Assembly: GCA_016192455.1 (NCBI GenBank)
Contig: JACPUC010000017.1
Location: 62,001-126,000, forward strand
Direction of reading: 5' to 3'
Length of the DNA stretch: 64,000 nt
Source of the DNA: Candidatus Tectimicrobiota bacterium
GTDB lineage: Bacteria > JACPUC01
The notes under the pieces are model-generated. The model was not told where the DNA came from and searched no databases. It saw nothing but the letters and a program-made list of their open reading frames with translations. A program made the position numbers and the translations under genes. Positions 24,690 through 33,847 of the stretch are shown in pieces (the first letter of the stretch is position 1; every line of letters begins with the position of its first letter).

Positions 24690-26384
24690 ATGAACTCCGA
24701 TCTGGCAATCGCCCAAGCGTGCGAGCTGCGACCCATCCGCGAGATTGCCGAGCGTCTCAACCTTACGGAAGAGGAGATCGATCCCTACGGCAAGTACTTC
24801 GCGAAAATCTCCCTCGACGTCCTCGGTCGCTCTCCCGCCAACCCGGCGAGCAAGTACATCGTCGTCACCTGCATCACGCCAACCCCTTTGGGTGAAGGGA
24901 AAACCGTCAACACCATCGGGCTGGCGCTCGGGCTGAACCAGATCGGCAAGCTCGCCATCGCCACGCTGCGGCAGCCGAGCCTGGGGCCCGTGTTCGGCAT
25001 CAAGGGAGGGGCGGCGGGCGGTGGCTACGCCCAGGTGGTTCCCATGGAGCAGATCAACCTCCACCTCACCGGGGACAACCATGCGGTCGCCGTGGCGCAC
25101 AACCTCCTGGCGGCGTTTCTCGACAACTCCCTCTACCAGCAGAACCCCCTCGGCATCGACCTGCACCGCATCACCTGGAAGCGCGTCGTGGACGTCAGCG
25201 ACCGCGCCCTGCGCAGCATCATCGTTGGGCTGGGCGGCCGCATCGACGGCGTGCCCCGCGAGAGCGGCTTTGACATTGCCGTGGCCTCGGAGGTGATGGC
25301 GATCCTGGCCTTGACATCCGGCCTGAAGGACCTGCGCCAGCGCCTCGGCCGCGTCGTCGTCGCGGAGACGCGGGGGCGCCAGCCGATCACCGCGGAGGAC
25401 CTGCGCTGCGCCGGGGCCATGACCGTCCTCTTGAAAGAGGCCCTGAAACCCAACCTGCTGCAGACGCTCGAGCACACCCCCTGCCTCATGCATGCCGGCC
25501 CATTCGGCAATATCGCCCATGGGAACAACTCGATCCTCGCCGACGAGGTGGCCTTGCGGCTCGGCGACTACGTCGTCACGGAGTCCGGCTTCGGCGCCGA
25601 TCTGGGCTTCGAGAAGTTCGTCAACATCAAGTGCCGCACCAGCGGCCGCAGGCCCGACGCGGCCCTCCTCATCTGCACCGTGCGCGCCCTGAAGATGCAC
25701 AGCGGCCGCTTCCGCATCGTGCCGGGGAAACCTCTCGACCCCGCCCTGACGCGGGAAGACCTCGACAGCCTCGCCGCCGGGGCCGACAACCTCGCGAAGC
25801 AGATCGAGAATGTGCGCCTGATGGGTGTGCCGGTGGTCGTCGCCATCAACCACTTCGCCGGCGACACGCCGCGCGAGATTGACCTCGTGAAACGCCTCGC
25901 CATCGACGGGGGGGCCTTCGACGCCGTCGTCAGCGAGGTGCACGCCCAGGGGGGCCGCGGCGGCATCGCCATGGCGGAGGCCATCGCCAAGGCCGCCGAC
26001 CAGCCGTCGGAGTTCCGCTTCCTCTACCCGGACGACCTGCCGATCAAGGAGAAAGTGCTGCGCATCGCCACCAAGGTGTACGGCGCCGAGACGGTGAAGT
26101 TCCTGCCGGAGGCCGAGGAGCAGATCGCCCACTTCACGGAACTGGGTTACGGCACCCTGCCGATCTGCATGGCCAAGACGCACCTCTCCCTCTCCCATGA
26201 TCCAGCGCTGAAGGGGCGGCCGAAGGGGTTCGCGCTGCCGGTTCGCGAGGTCAGGGCCTCGGTGGGCGCGGGGTTCCTTTACCCCCTCATTGGGGAGATG
26301 CGCACCATGCCCGGCCTTCCCGCGCAGCCCGGCGGCATGCACGTGGACATCGACGCCGAGGGGCGCACGGTGGGGCTCTTCTGA
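24690..26384 (+). CDS. fhs: Formate--tetrahydrofolate ligase
   Basis: ATP-dependent ligation of formate to tetrahydrofolate, giving 10-formyl-THF. The protein has 564 residues. P-loop TPTPLGEGKT, then RQPSLGPVFGIKGGAAGGGY, HLTGDNHAV, HAGPFGNIAHGNNSI and TESGFGADLGFEKF are all family signatures. The C-terminus LYPLIGEMRTMPGLP is intact. AAGGAGAGGG precedes the ATG. With folD next, it supplies a C1 route from formate to methylene-THF. That can serve purine/serine synthesis or the methyl branch of the Wood-Ljungdahl pathway; no other Wood-Ljungdahl gene is in the window. Confidence 0.96.
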   Translation: MNSDLAIAQACELRPIREIAERLNLTEEEIDPYGKYFAKISLDVLGRSPANPASKYIVVTCITPTPLGEGKTVNTIGLALGLNQIGKLAIATLRQPSLGPVFGIKGGAAGGGYAQVVPMEQINLHLTGDNHAVAVAHNLLAAFLDNSLYQQNPLGIDLHRITWKRVVDVSDRALRSIIVGLGGRIDGVPRESGFDIAVASEVMAILALTSGLKDLRQRLGRVVVAETRGRQPITAEDLRCAGAMTVLLKEALKPNLLQTLEHTPCLMHAGPFGNIAHGNNSILADEVALRLGDYVVTESGFGADLGFEKFVNIKCRTSGRRPDAALLICTVRALKMHSGRFRIVPGKPLDPALTREDLDSLAAGADNLAKQIENVRLMGVPVVVAINHFAGDTPREIDLVKRLAIDGGAFDAVVSEVHAQGGRGGIAMAEAIAKAADQPSEFRFLYPDDLPIKEKVLRIATKVYGAETVKFLPEAEEQIAHFTELGYGTLPICMAKTHLSLSHDPALKGRPKGFALPVREVRASVGAGFLYPLIGEMRTMPGLPAQPGGMHVDIDAEGRTVGLF

Positions 26385-26526
26385 TCCCTCTTCGCCAGGC
26401 AGCAGGGCGCTCCTGATCGGCGCCGCCTCCCCCGGCCGGTGCCGTCTCCCGGGGGGACGCCGCACTCCTCCGCGCCCCCAGCCGCGTCTCTCCCCTCTCC
26501 ACGGGAGCACCCAGCGAGGCCCGAGC

Positions 26527-27417
26527 ATGGCAGCCACGATCATTGACGGCACGCGCCACGCCCGCACCGTGCGCCAGGAGGTTGCGGCAGAGGCGGCGCG
26601 CCTGCGCGCCGAGCACGGGGTGGTGCCCGGCCTGGCCGTCGTGCTCGTGGGTGACGATCCCGCCTCCAAGGTCTACGTGCGCATGAAGCGCGACGCCTGC
26701 GAGGAGGCGGGGCTGCGCTCCTTCGACCACCACCTGCCGGGGGAGACGACCGAAGCGGAGATCCTAGACCGCATCGCGCACCTCAATCGCGACCCAGCCG
26801 TCCACGGCATCCTTGTGCAGCTCCCCCTGCCGCCGCGGATCAACGAGCCGCGCACGCTCGGCGCCGTGGCAGCGGAGAAGGACGTCGACGGCTTCCATCC
26901 CCTCAACGTCGGGCTGCTGCTCCTCGGCACGCCGCGCTTCGTCCCTTGCACCCCCCTCGGCGTCCAGCACCTGCTCATGCAGAGCGGCTTCGACCCGGCC
27001 GGGCAGCACGTCGTCATCGTTGGGCGCAGCACGGTGGTCGGCAAGCCGCTCATGGCCATCCTCTGCCAGAAAGCCCCCGGCGGCAATGCCACGGTAACCC
27101 TCTGTCATTCCCAAACGCCGGACCTGGCGCGCTTCACCCGCCAGGCCGACATCCTCATCGCCGCCATGGGTTGCCCCCGCTCGATCACGGCGCCGATGGT
27201 GCGCGAGGGGGCGGTGGTCATCGACGTGGGGGTGAGCCGCGTCGCCGACAGCTCCTCCCCGAAGGGGAGCCGCCTCGTCGGGGATGTGGACTTCGACGGC
27301 GTGGCCCAGAAGGCCCGCGCCATCACCCCGGTGCCGGGGGGCGTTGGCCCGATGACGATTGCCATGCTCCTCAAGAACACCTTGTTGGCGGCGAGGTATC
27401 GACATAATCTGCCTTAG
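26527..27417 (+). CDS. folD: Bifunctional methylenetetrahydrofolate dehydrogenase/cyclohydrolase (FolD)
   Basis: Interconverts 10-formyl-THF and 5,10-methylene-THF with NAD(P). The protein has 296 residues. The catalytic motif is VGDDPASKVYVRMKRDAC, with the active-site Tyr and Lys. HGILVQLPLP, KDVDGFHPLN, PCTPLGVQHLL and VIVGRSTVVGKPL cover the nucleotide site, and ITPVPGGVGPMTIAML ends the domain. The ATG at 26527 gives the standard N-terminus. In-frame codons upstream are non-conserved. It is 142 bases after fhs and acts in the same pathway. Confidence 0.96.
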   Translation: MAATIIDGTRHARTVRQEVAAEAARLRAEHGVVPGLAVVLVGDDPASKVYVRMKRDACEEAGLRSFDHHLPGETTEAEILDRIAHLNRDPAVHGILVQLPLPPRINEPRTLGAVAAEKDVDGFHPLNVGLLLLGTPRFVPCTPLGVQHLLMQSGFDPAGQHVVIVGRSTVVGKPLMAILCQKAPGGNATVTLCHSQTPDLARFTRQADILIAAMGCPRSITAPMVREGAVVIDVGVSRVADSSSPKGSRLVGDVDFDGVAQKARAITPVPGGVGPMTIAMLLKNTLLAARYRHNLP

Positions 27418-27523
27418 ACGGGCGGACGTTGGACGAAAGCCTGCCGCGTCGCTCCGGCCTCGCCTACCCTTTCCGCTGCTGCTCGGTGGGGCCGCCCCGC
27501 TTCAAGGACCTCGGAGGGGAACC

Positions 27524-27742
27524 ATGACATCCGCCATGTTCGAGCTGCTTCGCCGGTTGACGGATCGAGAGGTCACGCTGGTCATGGACACCGGCCAGGA
27601 AGTGGCAGGACTGATCATCAGCGTTGAGGACGAGATCATCGAAATCCGCTGCCCCGAGCACCAGCATTTCCTCAATCCCGATCACGTCGTGGAGTTCTAC
27701 TACTTTCACGCCAGCGCGGGGAATGGGGCTTCCGCCAACTGA
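27524..27742 (+). CDS. Small protein, possibly Sm-like fold
   Basis: 72-residue protein with a strong ribosome site (GGAGGGGAACC) before ATG 27524. The sequence starts MTSAMFELLRRLTDREVTLV, then DTGQEVAGLIISVEDEIIEI and NPDHVVEFYYF. A short helix followed by alternating strands with a D-x-G turn is reminiscent of Sm/LSm barrels. That resemblance is only by eye. It follows folD by 106 bases and may be co-transcribed. I do not recognise a named family. Confidence 0.6.
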   Translation: MTSAMFELLRRLTDREVTLVMDTGQEVAGLIISVEDEIIEIRCPEHQHFLNPDHVVEFYYFHASAGNGASAN

Positions 27743-28095
27743 GGTCGGCCGCGGCCTCTCCCGCCATCCCCGCCGCTCCGGTTGTCATTCGCCCTCACCT
27801 CCGAGGGCAGGCTGCACCGCGGTGTCAAGTTCAGAGCCCGCCTCGCCGTCCGCTGCTCATGGCGCGCCTCGGCGCGTCGTTTCGCACCTCGGGGTCCGAT
27901 CAAGCGCGCGAGTCCCTGGAAGGACTCGCCCTCTTCGAGCCTCGCATCGCGCGCTCCCCTCGACCATCTTCGGGCATGCCTGCGGCGGACGCTGAGCAGG
28001 GGCGTGGCGGAGAAGGGATGCTCTGACCGCCCCCCGGCGAGCGCGCGGCGGCGGCGCCGGGGTCGCGGCACGGCGGGCCCCAAGCGTTCCCCGGC
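27743..28095. other. Convergent intergenic region, nothing recognised
   Basis: About 350 bases between the plus-strand small protein gene and the minus-strand EamA gene. Open frames cross it but carry no ribosome site or recognisable product. No clean intrinsic terminator is visible for either gene. Confidence 0.5.
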
Positions 28096-28980
28096 TCAGG
28101 GGCGCGAGGCGAGGCGGCGGCGGGTGACGAGAAGCACCCCAAGGATCACCAGCACGGCTCCGGCGATCTGCGGCGCGCCGATCCTCTCGTTGAGGAGGAG
28201 CCAGCCGAACAGCATGGCGAAGATGGGGATCATGTTCTGGAAGATCGCCGTCCTGGAGGCGCCGATCTGCTGCAGGGCGTAGTTGGAGATGAGGAAGGGA
28301 ACGCCGAGCCCCAGGATGCTCAGGTAGAGGATCAAGCCCCAGGCGAGGAGGGTGCTGGAGGCCAGCGCCTGGAGTGGCGCGGCAAAGCTTGCGGCGATGC
28401 TCAGCATCAGCGAGCCCACGGCGGTGGCGTAACAGGTCGCCCGCCAGGGGTCGAAGCGGCGCAGCACGTGGCGGCTATGCACGAGGTACGCCGACCAGCT
28501 CACGGCGGCGGCGAAGATCAGCAGATCGCCGCGGTTGAAGCGCAGCGACTGCAAGGTCTCCAGCGAGCCGTTGGTGAGGACCACGAGGACGCCAAGGAGC
28601 GACAGGAGGATACCGCTCGCCGCCCGCCAGGTCACCCTCTCGCCTAGAAAGAGCACGGACGCGATCGCCACGATGGCCGGCGTGGAGGTGTAGATGATGC
28701 TGGCATTCGTCGCCGTGGTGGTGCGCATGCCCAGGAACATCGCCAGGGAGACGAAGGCCATGCCGGTGAAGCCGAGGATGGTGAAGTCGCGCACGTCGGC
28801 GGCTCGAAGGGGTCTGGGGCGTGTCGGCAGAAAACGTTGGAACGCAGCCAGCGCCAGGAAGGAGATGAGGCAGCGCAAGGCGGCGAGAACCACCGGCGGC
28901 ATGAGCGGAGCGGCGACGCGGAAGGCGATGAGGTTGCCGCCGTAGAGCATGGTGGCGAGAAGGAGGAGGGCGTAGACCAT
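28096..28980 (-). CDS. EamA/DMT-family transporter
   Basis: 294-residue membrane protein with about ten hydrophobic segments arranged as two EamA repeats. Repeat 1 includes LRCLISFLALAAFQRF and GFTGMAFVSLAMFLGMRTTT. Repeat 2 ends with GVPFLISNYALQQIGASRTA, then PIFAMLFGWLLLNERIGAPQ and IAGAVLVILGVLL. The family exports or imports amino acids, nucleosides and other small metabolites; the substrate is not deducible. It starts at ATG 28980. The TPR gene lies upstream on the same strand after a 114-base gap. Confidence 0.88.
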   Translation of the reverse strand: MVYALLLLATMLYGGNLIAFRVAAPLMPPVVLAALRCLISFLALAAFQRFLPTRPRPLRAADVRDFTILGFTGMAFVSLAMFLGMRTTTATNASIIYTSTPAIVAIASVLFLGERVTWRAASGILLSLLGVLVVLTNGSLETLQSLRFNRGDLLIFAAAVSWSAYLVHSRHVLRRFDPWRATCYATAVGSLMLSIAASFAAPLQALASSTLLAWGLILYLSILGLGVPFLISNYALQQIGASRTAIFQNMIPIFAMLFGWLLLNERIGAPQIAGAVLVILGVLLVTRRRLASRP

Positions 28981-29094
28981 GGCGCCGCTCAGCCCAGGGG
29001 GAGGGGGGACGCAGCAGGCGGAGAACCGAGGCGGTCGCGGTAGGCCGAGGCACCCTGCTCCGCGCGGCCGTCGCCGCGCGGGCTGCGCCAGCGG

Positions 29095-29427
29095 TCAGGC
29101 ATTCGCCAGAGCGGTCACGCGCTCCTGGAACGTTTGCAAGAGGTGGAGTGAGGAGCGCGCGCGGCTCGCCACCGTCATGCCTTCCTCGTAGATTTGCCGC
29201 GCTCCGAAGGTGTGACCTTCGGCGGCGTAGGCATCGCCCAGGGCCAGGTAGGCTTCGGCATAGTCGGGCTCAACCGTGATCGCCGCCGTGAAGAGGTAGA
29301 TGGCATCCATGTACTGCCGCGATTTGCAGTAAAGCTGCCCGAGCTCATAGTAGAGGGTCCCGTCGGCAGGGTAGGCGGAGCTGAGTCTCTTCAGCTCCTC
29401 GACTCGTTCCACGTCCATCTGGCTCAT
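29095..29427 (-). CDS. Small TPR-repeat protein
   Basis: 110 residues made of about two and a half tetratricopeptide repeats, as in GTLYYELGQLYCKSRQYMDA and AEAYLALGDAYAAEGHTFGA. No signal peptide or enzyme domain is present, so it is probably a cytoplasmic protein-interaction module. GGTGGGAA precedes the ATG. Partner and function are unknown. Confidence 0.75.
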   Translation of the reverse strand: MSQMDVERVEELKRLSSAYPADGTLYYELGQLYCKSRQYMDAIYLFTAAITVEPDYAEAYLALGDAYAAEGHTFGARQIYEEGMTVASRARSSLHLLQTFQERVTALANA

Positions 29428-29798
29428 TTCCCACCACCCTGCTCCGAACAGGCAGGGCCGTGCTCTTCATGGCGCCAAGCGCGCCGCGATCCGCGCCCGG
29501 CGCTGCGCTTGCGCAGCCCAGCGGCGCATCGCGGGCCTCGCCGCAGCGCCCAAGAATACGCAGGCGACCACGGAATTGCAATGGCCTCGACCGGTGAGAG
29601 GCACGGCTACGAAACGACCGGGCCGCCGCGCCTTGACTTGCCCATCTCCCCTGACTAGATTGACGCACGTTGCCGCGCCGGCTTTGGGCGCCAGGCCAAG
29701 CCAGCCGCGGTCCGACGTTGGGGTAGCCTGCCGCACCCCGGCGCACCCTTGCCCCCAGCGCGCGGCGCCGGGCCCTTGCCACCCCCCGCAGAGGAACC
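29428..29798. other. Divergent intergenic region
   Basis: About 370 bases between the TPR gene (minus) and the adenine-deaminase-like gene (plus). A promoter candidate facing the deaminase-like gene lies at 29633-29661, leaving a leader of about 130 bases. I looked for a purine-riboswitch core in that leader and saw none. Confidence 0.5.
29633..29661 (+). promoter_or_regulatory. Candidate promoter of the adenine-deaminase-like gene
   Basis: TTGACT at 29633-29638, a 17-base spacer and TAGATT at 29656-29661. The -35 matches five and the -10 four of six consensus positions. Confidence 0.5.
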
Positions 29799-31667
29799 AT
29801 GATGCCCCCCCGGCCGACCGCCTCCGCCCATCCGGTCTTCACGCGTCATCTCCCCATGGAGACGGTTGCCCACCTGGTGGCGGTCTCCCAGGGACGTGCC
29901 GCGGCCGACGCGTACCTGCGCGGCGGGCGTATCGTCAACGTCTTCTCCGGCGAGGTGCTGGAGATGAACGTTGCCCTGGCGGAGGGCCTGGTTGCCTACG
30001 TCGGCACGAGCGAGGCGATGGTGGGCGACGAGACCGAGATCATCAACGCGCACGGCTTCCACCTCGTGCCGGGCTACGTCAACGCCCACTCCCACCCCTG
30101 GATGGGGCATAACCCCCTGGAGTTCGCCCGCGCCGTCCTGCCGCACGGCACCACCACGACCGTGTCGGACACCCTCATGCTGGTGATGTTCCTGCGCGAC
30201 CACGATACCGCCGCGGTCGTCGAGATCATGGAGCAGATGGCGCGCCTGCCGATGAAGTACTTCTGGGTTGCACGCGCCGCGCCGCAGTCCCGCCTCGAGG
30301 ACGAGGGCGCCTTCTTCTCGACGGAGCGCGTCAGCCAGTTGCTGGAGCTTGACTGCGTCGTCGGCGTGGCGGAGCTCACCCGCTGGAAGCGCATCACGGA
30401 GGGGGACCCGGCGCTTCTCGAGGCGATCAGCGAGGCGCTGCGCCGCGGCAAGGCGGTTGACGGGCACACCGCCGGCGCCTCGTACGAGCGGCTGAACGGC
30501 ATCGCCGCCGCCGGCGTCAACTCCTGCCACGAGCCGATCACCGCCGAGGAGGCCCTGCACCGCCTGCGCTTGGGGCTGTGGACGATGCTGCGCCACAGTT
30601 GCCTGCGGCCGGACCTGCCGGAGCTGAGCCGCGTTCTCACCGAGCACCATGCCGACACCTCGCGCCTCATCCTCACATCCGACGGCCCCGACCCGGTCTA
30701 CGTCGCTGACGAAGGGGACATCGACCACGTCATCCGCACCGCCATCACCTGCGGCATCGAGCCGGTGACGGCCTACAAAATGGCCACGATCAATCCCGCC
30801 ACCCTTTACGGCCTGGACACCCGGCTCGGCGCCATTGCCCCCGGGCGCTACGCGGACCTCCTCTTCCTCGAGGACCTGCGCAACCCGACGCCGGTGCGCG
30901 TCATGCTGAACGGCCGCATTGCGGTGCAGGACGGCGGCACGTGCGTCGAGACGCCGGGACCCTCCTGGCGGGCGGCGGCGGCGTGGCGCGACGCGGCGCG
31001 ACGCTGGCGGCCGACGGCGGCCCTCTTCAACCTGGCGGATGCCGCTGTCGCGCATCCAGCCGGCTCGCACGAGGGAACCGCGGCAACCGCGACGGTGCGG
31101 CTGCCGGTCCTGCACCTCGTCAGCGCGGCGATCACCCGACTCCTCGACATGGAGGTGCGGCTGGCCGACGGCGACATCGACCGGCGGGCGCATCCAGATC
31201 TCCTCGCTATTGGGCTCGTCGAGCGCAGCGGGAACTGGATCACCAAGAGCGCCATCAAGGGGTTCGCCGACCAGCTCGGTGGCATGGCCTGCAGCCTGGG
31301 ATGCGCCACCCACCCCGTGGTGATCGGCTCGTCAGCCGCCGACATGGCGCTGGCGCTCGAGCGGCTCCTGGCCTTCTCGGGAGGGCTCGTTCTCGTCGAA
31401 GAGGGCGAGGTGCTCTTCGCGTCGCCCCTGGAGCTCTTCGGGGTGATGACCGATCGCCCGTTCGCCACCGTCGCGGAGGAGTTCCGCCGTTTTCGGGACC
31501 TCATGCAGGCGCGCGGCTACCGTTATCAAAGCCTCTTCTATACCATGCAGTTTATCGCCTGCGATTTTCTCCCCGAGGTGCGGGTCACTTCGGCAGGGGT
31601 CATCAGCGTGCGCACCGGCCAGGTCTTGAAGCCGGTGCAGCGCCTGGCGGCGCACGCCGCGTCGTGA
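29799..31667 (+). CDS. Adenine deaminase-like amidohydrolase
   Basis: 622-residue amidohydrolase with both adenine-deaminase domains. The metal motif is PGYVNAHSHPWMGHNPLEFA, followed by RAVLPHGTTTTVSD, DGHTAGASYERLNGI, LILTSDGPDPVYV and MATINPATLYGLD. The C-terminal domain has IAIGLVER-like LLAIGLVERSGNW and DMALALERLLAFSGG. The usual DPHEIANV stretch after GTTT reads DTLMLVMF and SHDSHN-like residues near the C-terminus are changed, so two customary His positions are missing. Substrate may therefore not be adenine. ATG 29799 follows AGAGGAACC. It runs toward the AOR gene on the same strand. Confidence 0.75.
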   Translation: MMPPRPTASAHPVFTRHLPMETVAHLVAVSQGRAAADAYLRGGRIVNVFSGEVLEMNVALAEGLVAYVGTSEAMVGDETEIINAHGFHLVPGYVNAHSHPWMGHNPLEFARAVLPHGTTTTVSDTLMLVMFLRDHDTAAVVEIMEQMARLPMKYFWVARAAPQSRLEDEGAFFSTERVSQLLELDCVVGVAELTRWKRITEGDPALLEAISEALRRGKAVDGHTAGASYERLNGIAAAGVNSCHEPITAEEALHRLRLGLWTMLRHSCLRPDLPELSRVLTEHHADTSRLILTSDGPDPVYVADEGDIDHVIRTAITCGIEPVTAYKMATINPATLYGLDTRLGAIAPGRYADLLFLEDLRNPTPVRVMLNGRIAVQDGGTCVETPGPSWRAAAAWRDAARRWRPTAALFNLADAAVAHPAGSHEGTAATATVRLPVLHLVSAAITRLLDMEVRLADGDIDRRAHPDLLAIGLVERSGNWITKSAIKGFADQLGGMACSLGCATHPVVIGSSAADMALALERLLAFSGGLVLVEEGEVLFASPLELFGVMTDRPFATVAEEFRRFRDLMQARGYRYQSLFYTMQFIACDFLPEVRVTSAGVISVRTGQVLKPVQRLAAHAAS

Positions 31668-31824
31668 GACGGGCGACGGACGGCGGCGGGGCGGATGCCT
31701 CGGAAGGAGGGTAACTTCAGGATGGAAGTTGCGCTTCCAGATCAAGTACCATGATCTCGACGCGGTTGTGAACGCGCCCGCCTGATGCCCGCTCCTACAG
31801 GGCGGGAAGGGAGGAGCCGCTACC

Positions 31825-33684
31825 ATGGCGCTGGAGTTCGGCACGCGCGGCAAGCTTCTGTTCGTGAACCTAAGCGACGGCTCGACCTCGGTCCGCCCCA
31901 TCGAGGCCGACGATGTCTGGATGTACTACGGCGGTCGGGGCCTGGGGGCCAAGCTCCTCTTCGATCTCGCTCCCAAGGGGGGAACCTACGCCAGCCCCGA
32001 CAACCCCTTCATGCTCCTCTCCGGCCCCCTCACCGGCACCATCTTCCCCACCGCCAACCGCACCTTCGCGTGCTCGCTGTCGCCGCTGACCGACGCTTAC
32101 GGCGGCGCCCTCGGCGGCGGCTCCTTCATGCCGGAGCTGAAGTTCGCCGGCTATGACGGCCTCGTCGTCCTCGGCAAGGCGGAGCACCCGGTCTACCTCG
32201 ACATCCGCAACGAGGCGGTGACGATCCGCGATGCCCGCCACTTGTGGGGGAAACAGACGACGGAGACGCGCGAGACCATCCGCGCGGAGCTCGGCGACGA
32301 CGAGATCAAGACCTGCACCATCGGTCCCGCAGGCGAGCACGACGTGCGCTACGCCTGCCTGATTCTCGACGGGCGCGCCGCCGGCCGCGCCGGCCTCGGC
32401 ACCTCGATGGGCGCCAAAAACCTGAAGGCCGTCGCCGTGCGCGGCAGCGCGGGGGTGGCCCTGGCGAAGCCTGCCGACTTCTTCCGCCTCATGCTGAACT
32501 TCAACACCACCATCGCCAACAGCCCCACGCGCACCCATTTCGGCAAGTGGGGCACGGCCCACGGCATCGACAACCAGAACCAGTTCGGCATCCTGCCGAC
32601 GCGCAACTTCATCGACTCGCAGTTCGTCGGACACAAGGAGTTCGCCACCAAGTACTTCCACACCGAGCACTTTTACCGCGATTTCGGCTGCTTCAGTTGC
32701 CCGGTGGCGTGCACGAACATCGCCCGCGTCAAGGAGGGGAAGTACAAGGGGACGCAGGCCGAAGGACCGGAGTACGAGACCTTCTACTCCCTTGGCGCCA
32801 ACTGCGGCAACGCCGACATGGCCTCGATCGTGTACGGCGACCGCCTCTGCGACGAGCTGGGGCTGGACTCGATGTCGGCCGGCAGCAGCATCGGCTTCGC
32901 CATGGAGTGCTTCGAGCGCGGCCTGCTCAGCCGCGGCGATGTGGATGGCTTCGACCTGCGCTTCGGCAACAGCGACGCCCTCATCGAGCTGCTGCCGAAG
33001 ATCGCCCGGCGCGAGGGCTTCGGGGACCTCCTCGCCGAGGGGGTGCGGCGCATGGCGCGCACGATCGGCCGCGGCAGCGAGGACTTCGCCATGGAGGTGA
33101 AGGGGATGGAGCTGGGCGGCTACGATCCGCGCGCCCTGAAGGCCGAAGGTCTCTCCATGGCCACCTCCGAGCGCGGCGGCTGCCACCACTTCGGCGGGTA
33201 CACCATCTACCTGGAGACCTCCGGGTCGATCAGCAACCTGGCGGTGGAGGGGAAGGGTCAGTTGCTGCAGCAGGTGCGTCGCGGCCGCGTCCTCTGCGAT
33301 TCCACCACCATGTGCTCCTTCCTTGGGGGCACCATCGCCATGCAGCCGAACAACCTCGCCGAAGCCCTGCGCTACGCCACCGGCCTCGACTTCAGCACCG
33401 AGCAGTTGCACCTCATCGCCGACCGCGTCATCGCCCTGGAGCGCTGCATCAACGCACGCTACGGCCTCGGCCGCAAGGACGACACCCTGCCGAAGCGCAT
33501 CCTGACCGAGACGGTGCGCAGTGGGCCGTGGAAGGGGAACACACTGTCGCAGGAGCAGCTCGACAACCTCCTCGACCAGTTCTACACCATCAACGGCTTC
33601 GACCTGACCACCGGCCACCCCACGGCGGAGCGCCTGACCGCGCTGGGCCTCGACGCCGCCCGCGCCGAGCTCTACGCCGCCTGA
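31825..33684 (+). CDS. Aldehyde ferredoxin oxidoreductase (tungsten/molybdenum, AOR family)
   Basis: Oxidises aldehydes to carboxylates, or reduces the acids, with ferredoxin, using a bis-pyranopterin W/Mo cofactor and one [4Fe-4S] cluster. The protein has 619 residues. Domain 1 has GGRGLGAKLLFD and RAAGRAGLGTSMGAKNLKAV. The cluster cysteines are at about 289, 292 and 296 (CFSCPVAC) and 497 (TTMCSF). That spacing agrees closely with archaeal AOR. AEGPEYETFYSLGANCG is also typical. GAGGAG lies before the ATG. A strong intrinsic terminator follows. The oxygen-sensitive cofactor suggests anaerobic or microaerobic use. Confidence 0.93.
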   Translation: MALEFGTRGKLLFVNLSDGSTSVRPIEADDVWMYYGGRGLGAKLLFDLAPKGGTYASPDNPFMLLSGPLTGTIFPTANRTFACSLSPLTDAYGGALGGGSFMPELKFAGYDGLVVLGKAEHPVYLDIRNEAVTIRDARHLWGKQTTETRETIRAELGDDEIKTCTIGPAGEHDVRYACLILDGRAAGRAGLGTSMGAKNLKAVAVRGSAGVALAKPADFFRLMLNFNTTIANSPTRTHFGKWGTAHGIDNQNQFGILPTRNFIDSQFVGHKEFATKYFHTEHFYRDFGCFSCPVACTNIARVKEGKYKGTQAEGPEYETFYSLGANCGNADMASIVYGDRLCDELGLDSMSAGSSIGFAMECFERGLLSRGDVDGFDLRFGNSDALIELLPKIARREGFGDLLAEGVRRMARTIGRGSEDFAMEVKGMELGGYDPRALKAEGLSMATSERGGCHHFGGYTIYLETSGSISNLAVEGKGQLLQQVRRGRVLCDSTTMCSFLGGTIAMQPNNLAEALRYATGLDFSTEQLHLIADRVIALERCINARYGLGRKDDTLPKRILTETVRSGPWKGNTLSQEQLDNLLDQFYTINGFDLTTGHPTAERLTALGLDAARAELYAA

Positions 33685-33720
33685 GCCGTACCGTCACAGT
33701 CCCAAGGGCGCGCCAAGGAT

Positions 33721-33761
33721 AAAGAACCCGGAGCTGCTGGTGCAGCTCCGGGTTCTTTTTT
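33721..33761 (+). terminator. Strong intrinsic terminator of the AOR gene
   Basis: A 17-bp perfect stem (33721-33737 with 33742-33758) and a TGGT loop run straight into a T-run ending at 33761. It separates the AOR gene from the convergent ThDP gene. Confidence 0.92.
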
Positions 33762-33847
33762 CCGTCTCCACATTATCCGCGAACCCGTTTCCCGCTCCAC
33801 GCGGCGCCGCGGCGACACGCTGCCCGGCGCACGCGACGCATGCAACG

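Noticed and set aside
26290-26526. N-terminal extension of FolD
   Set aside because: It overlaps the end of fhs in another frame and is not conserved in sequence; ATG 26527 gives the standard protein.
29662-29798. Purine riboswitch before the adenine-deaminase-like gene
   Set aside because: The conserved core bases and the three-way junction of purine riboswitches were not found.
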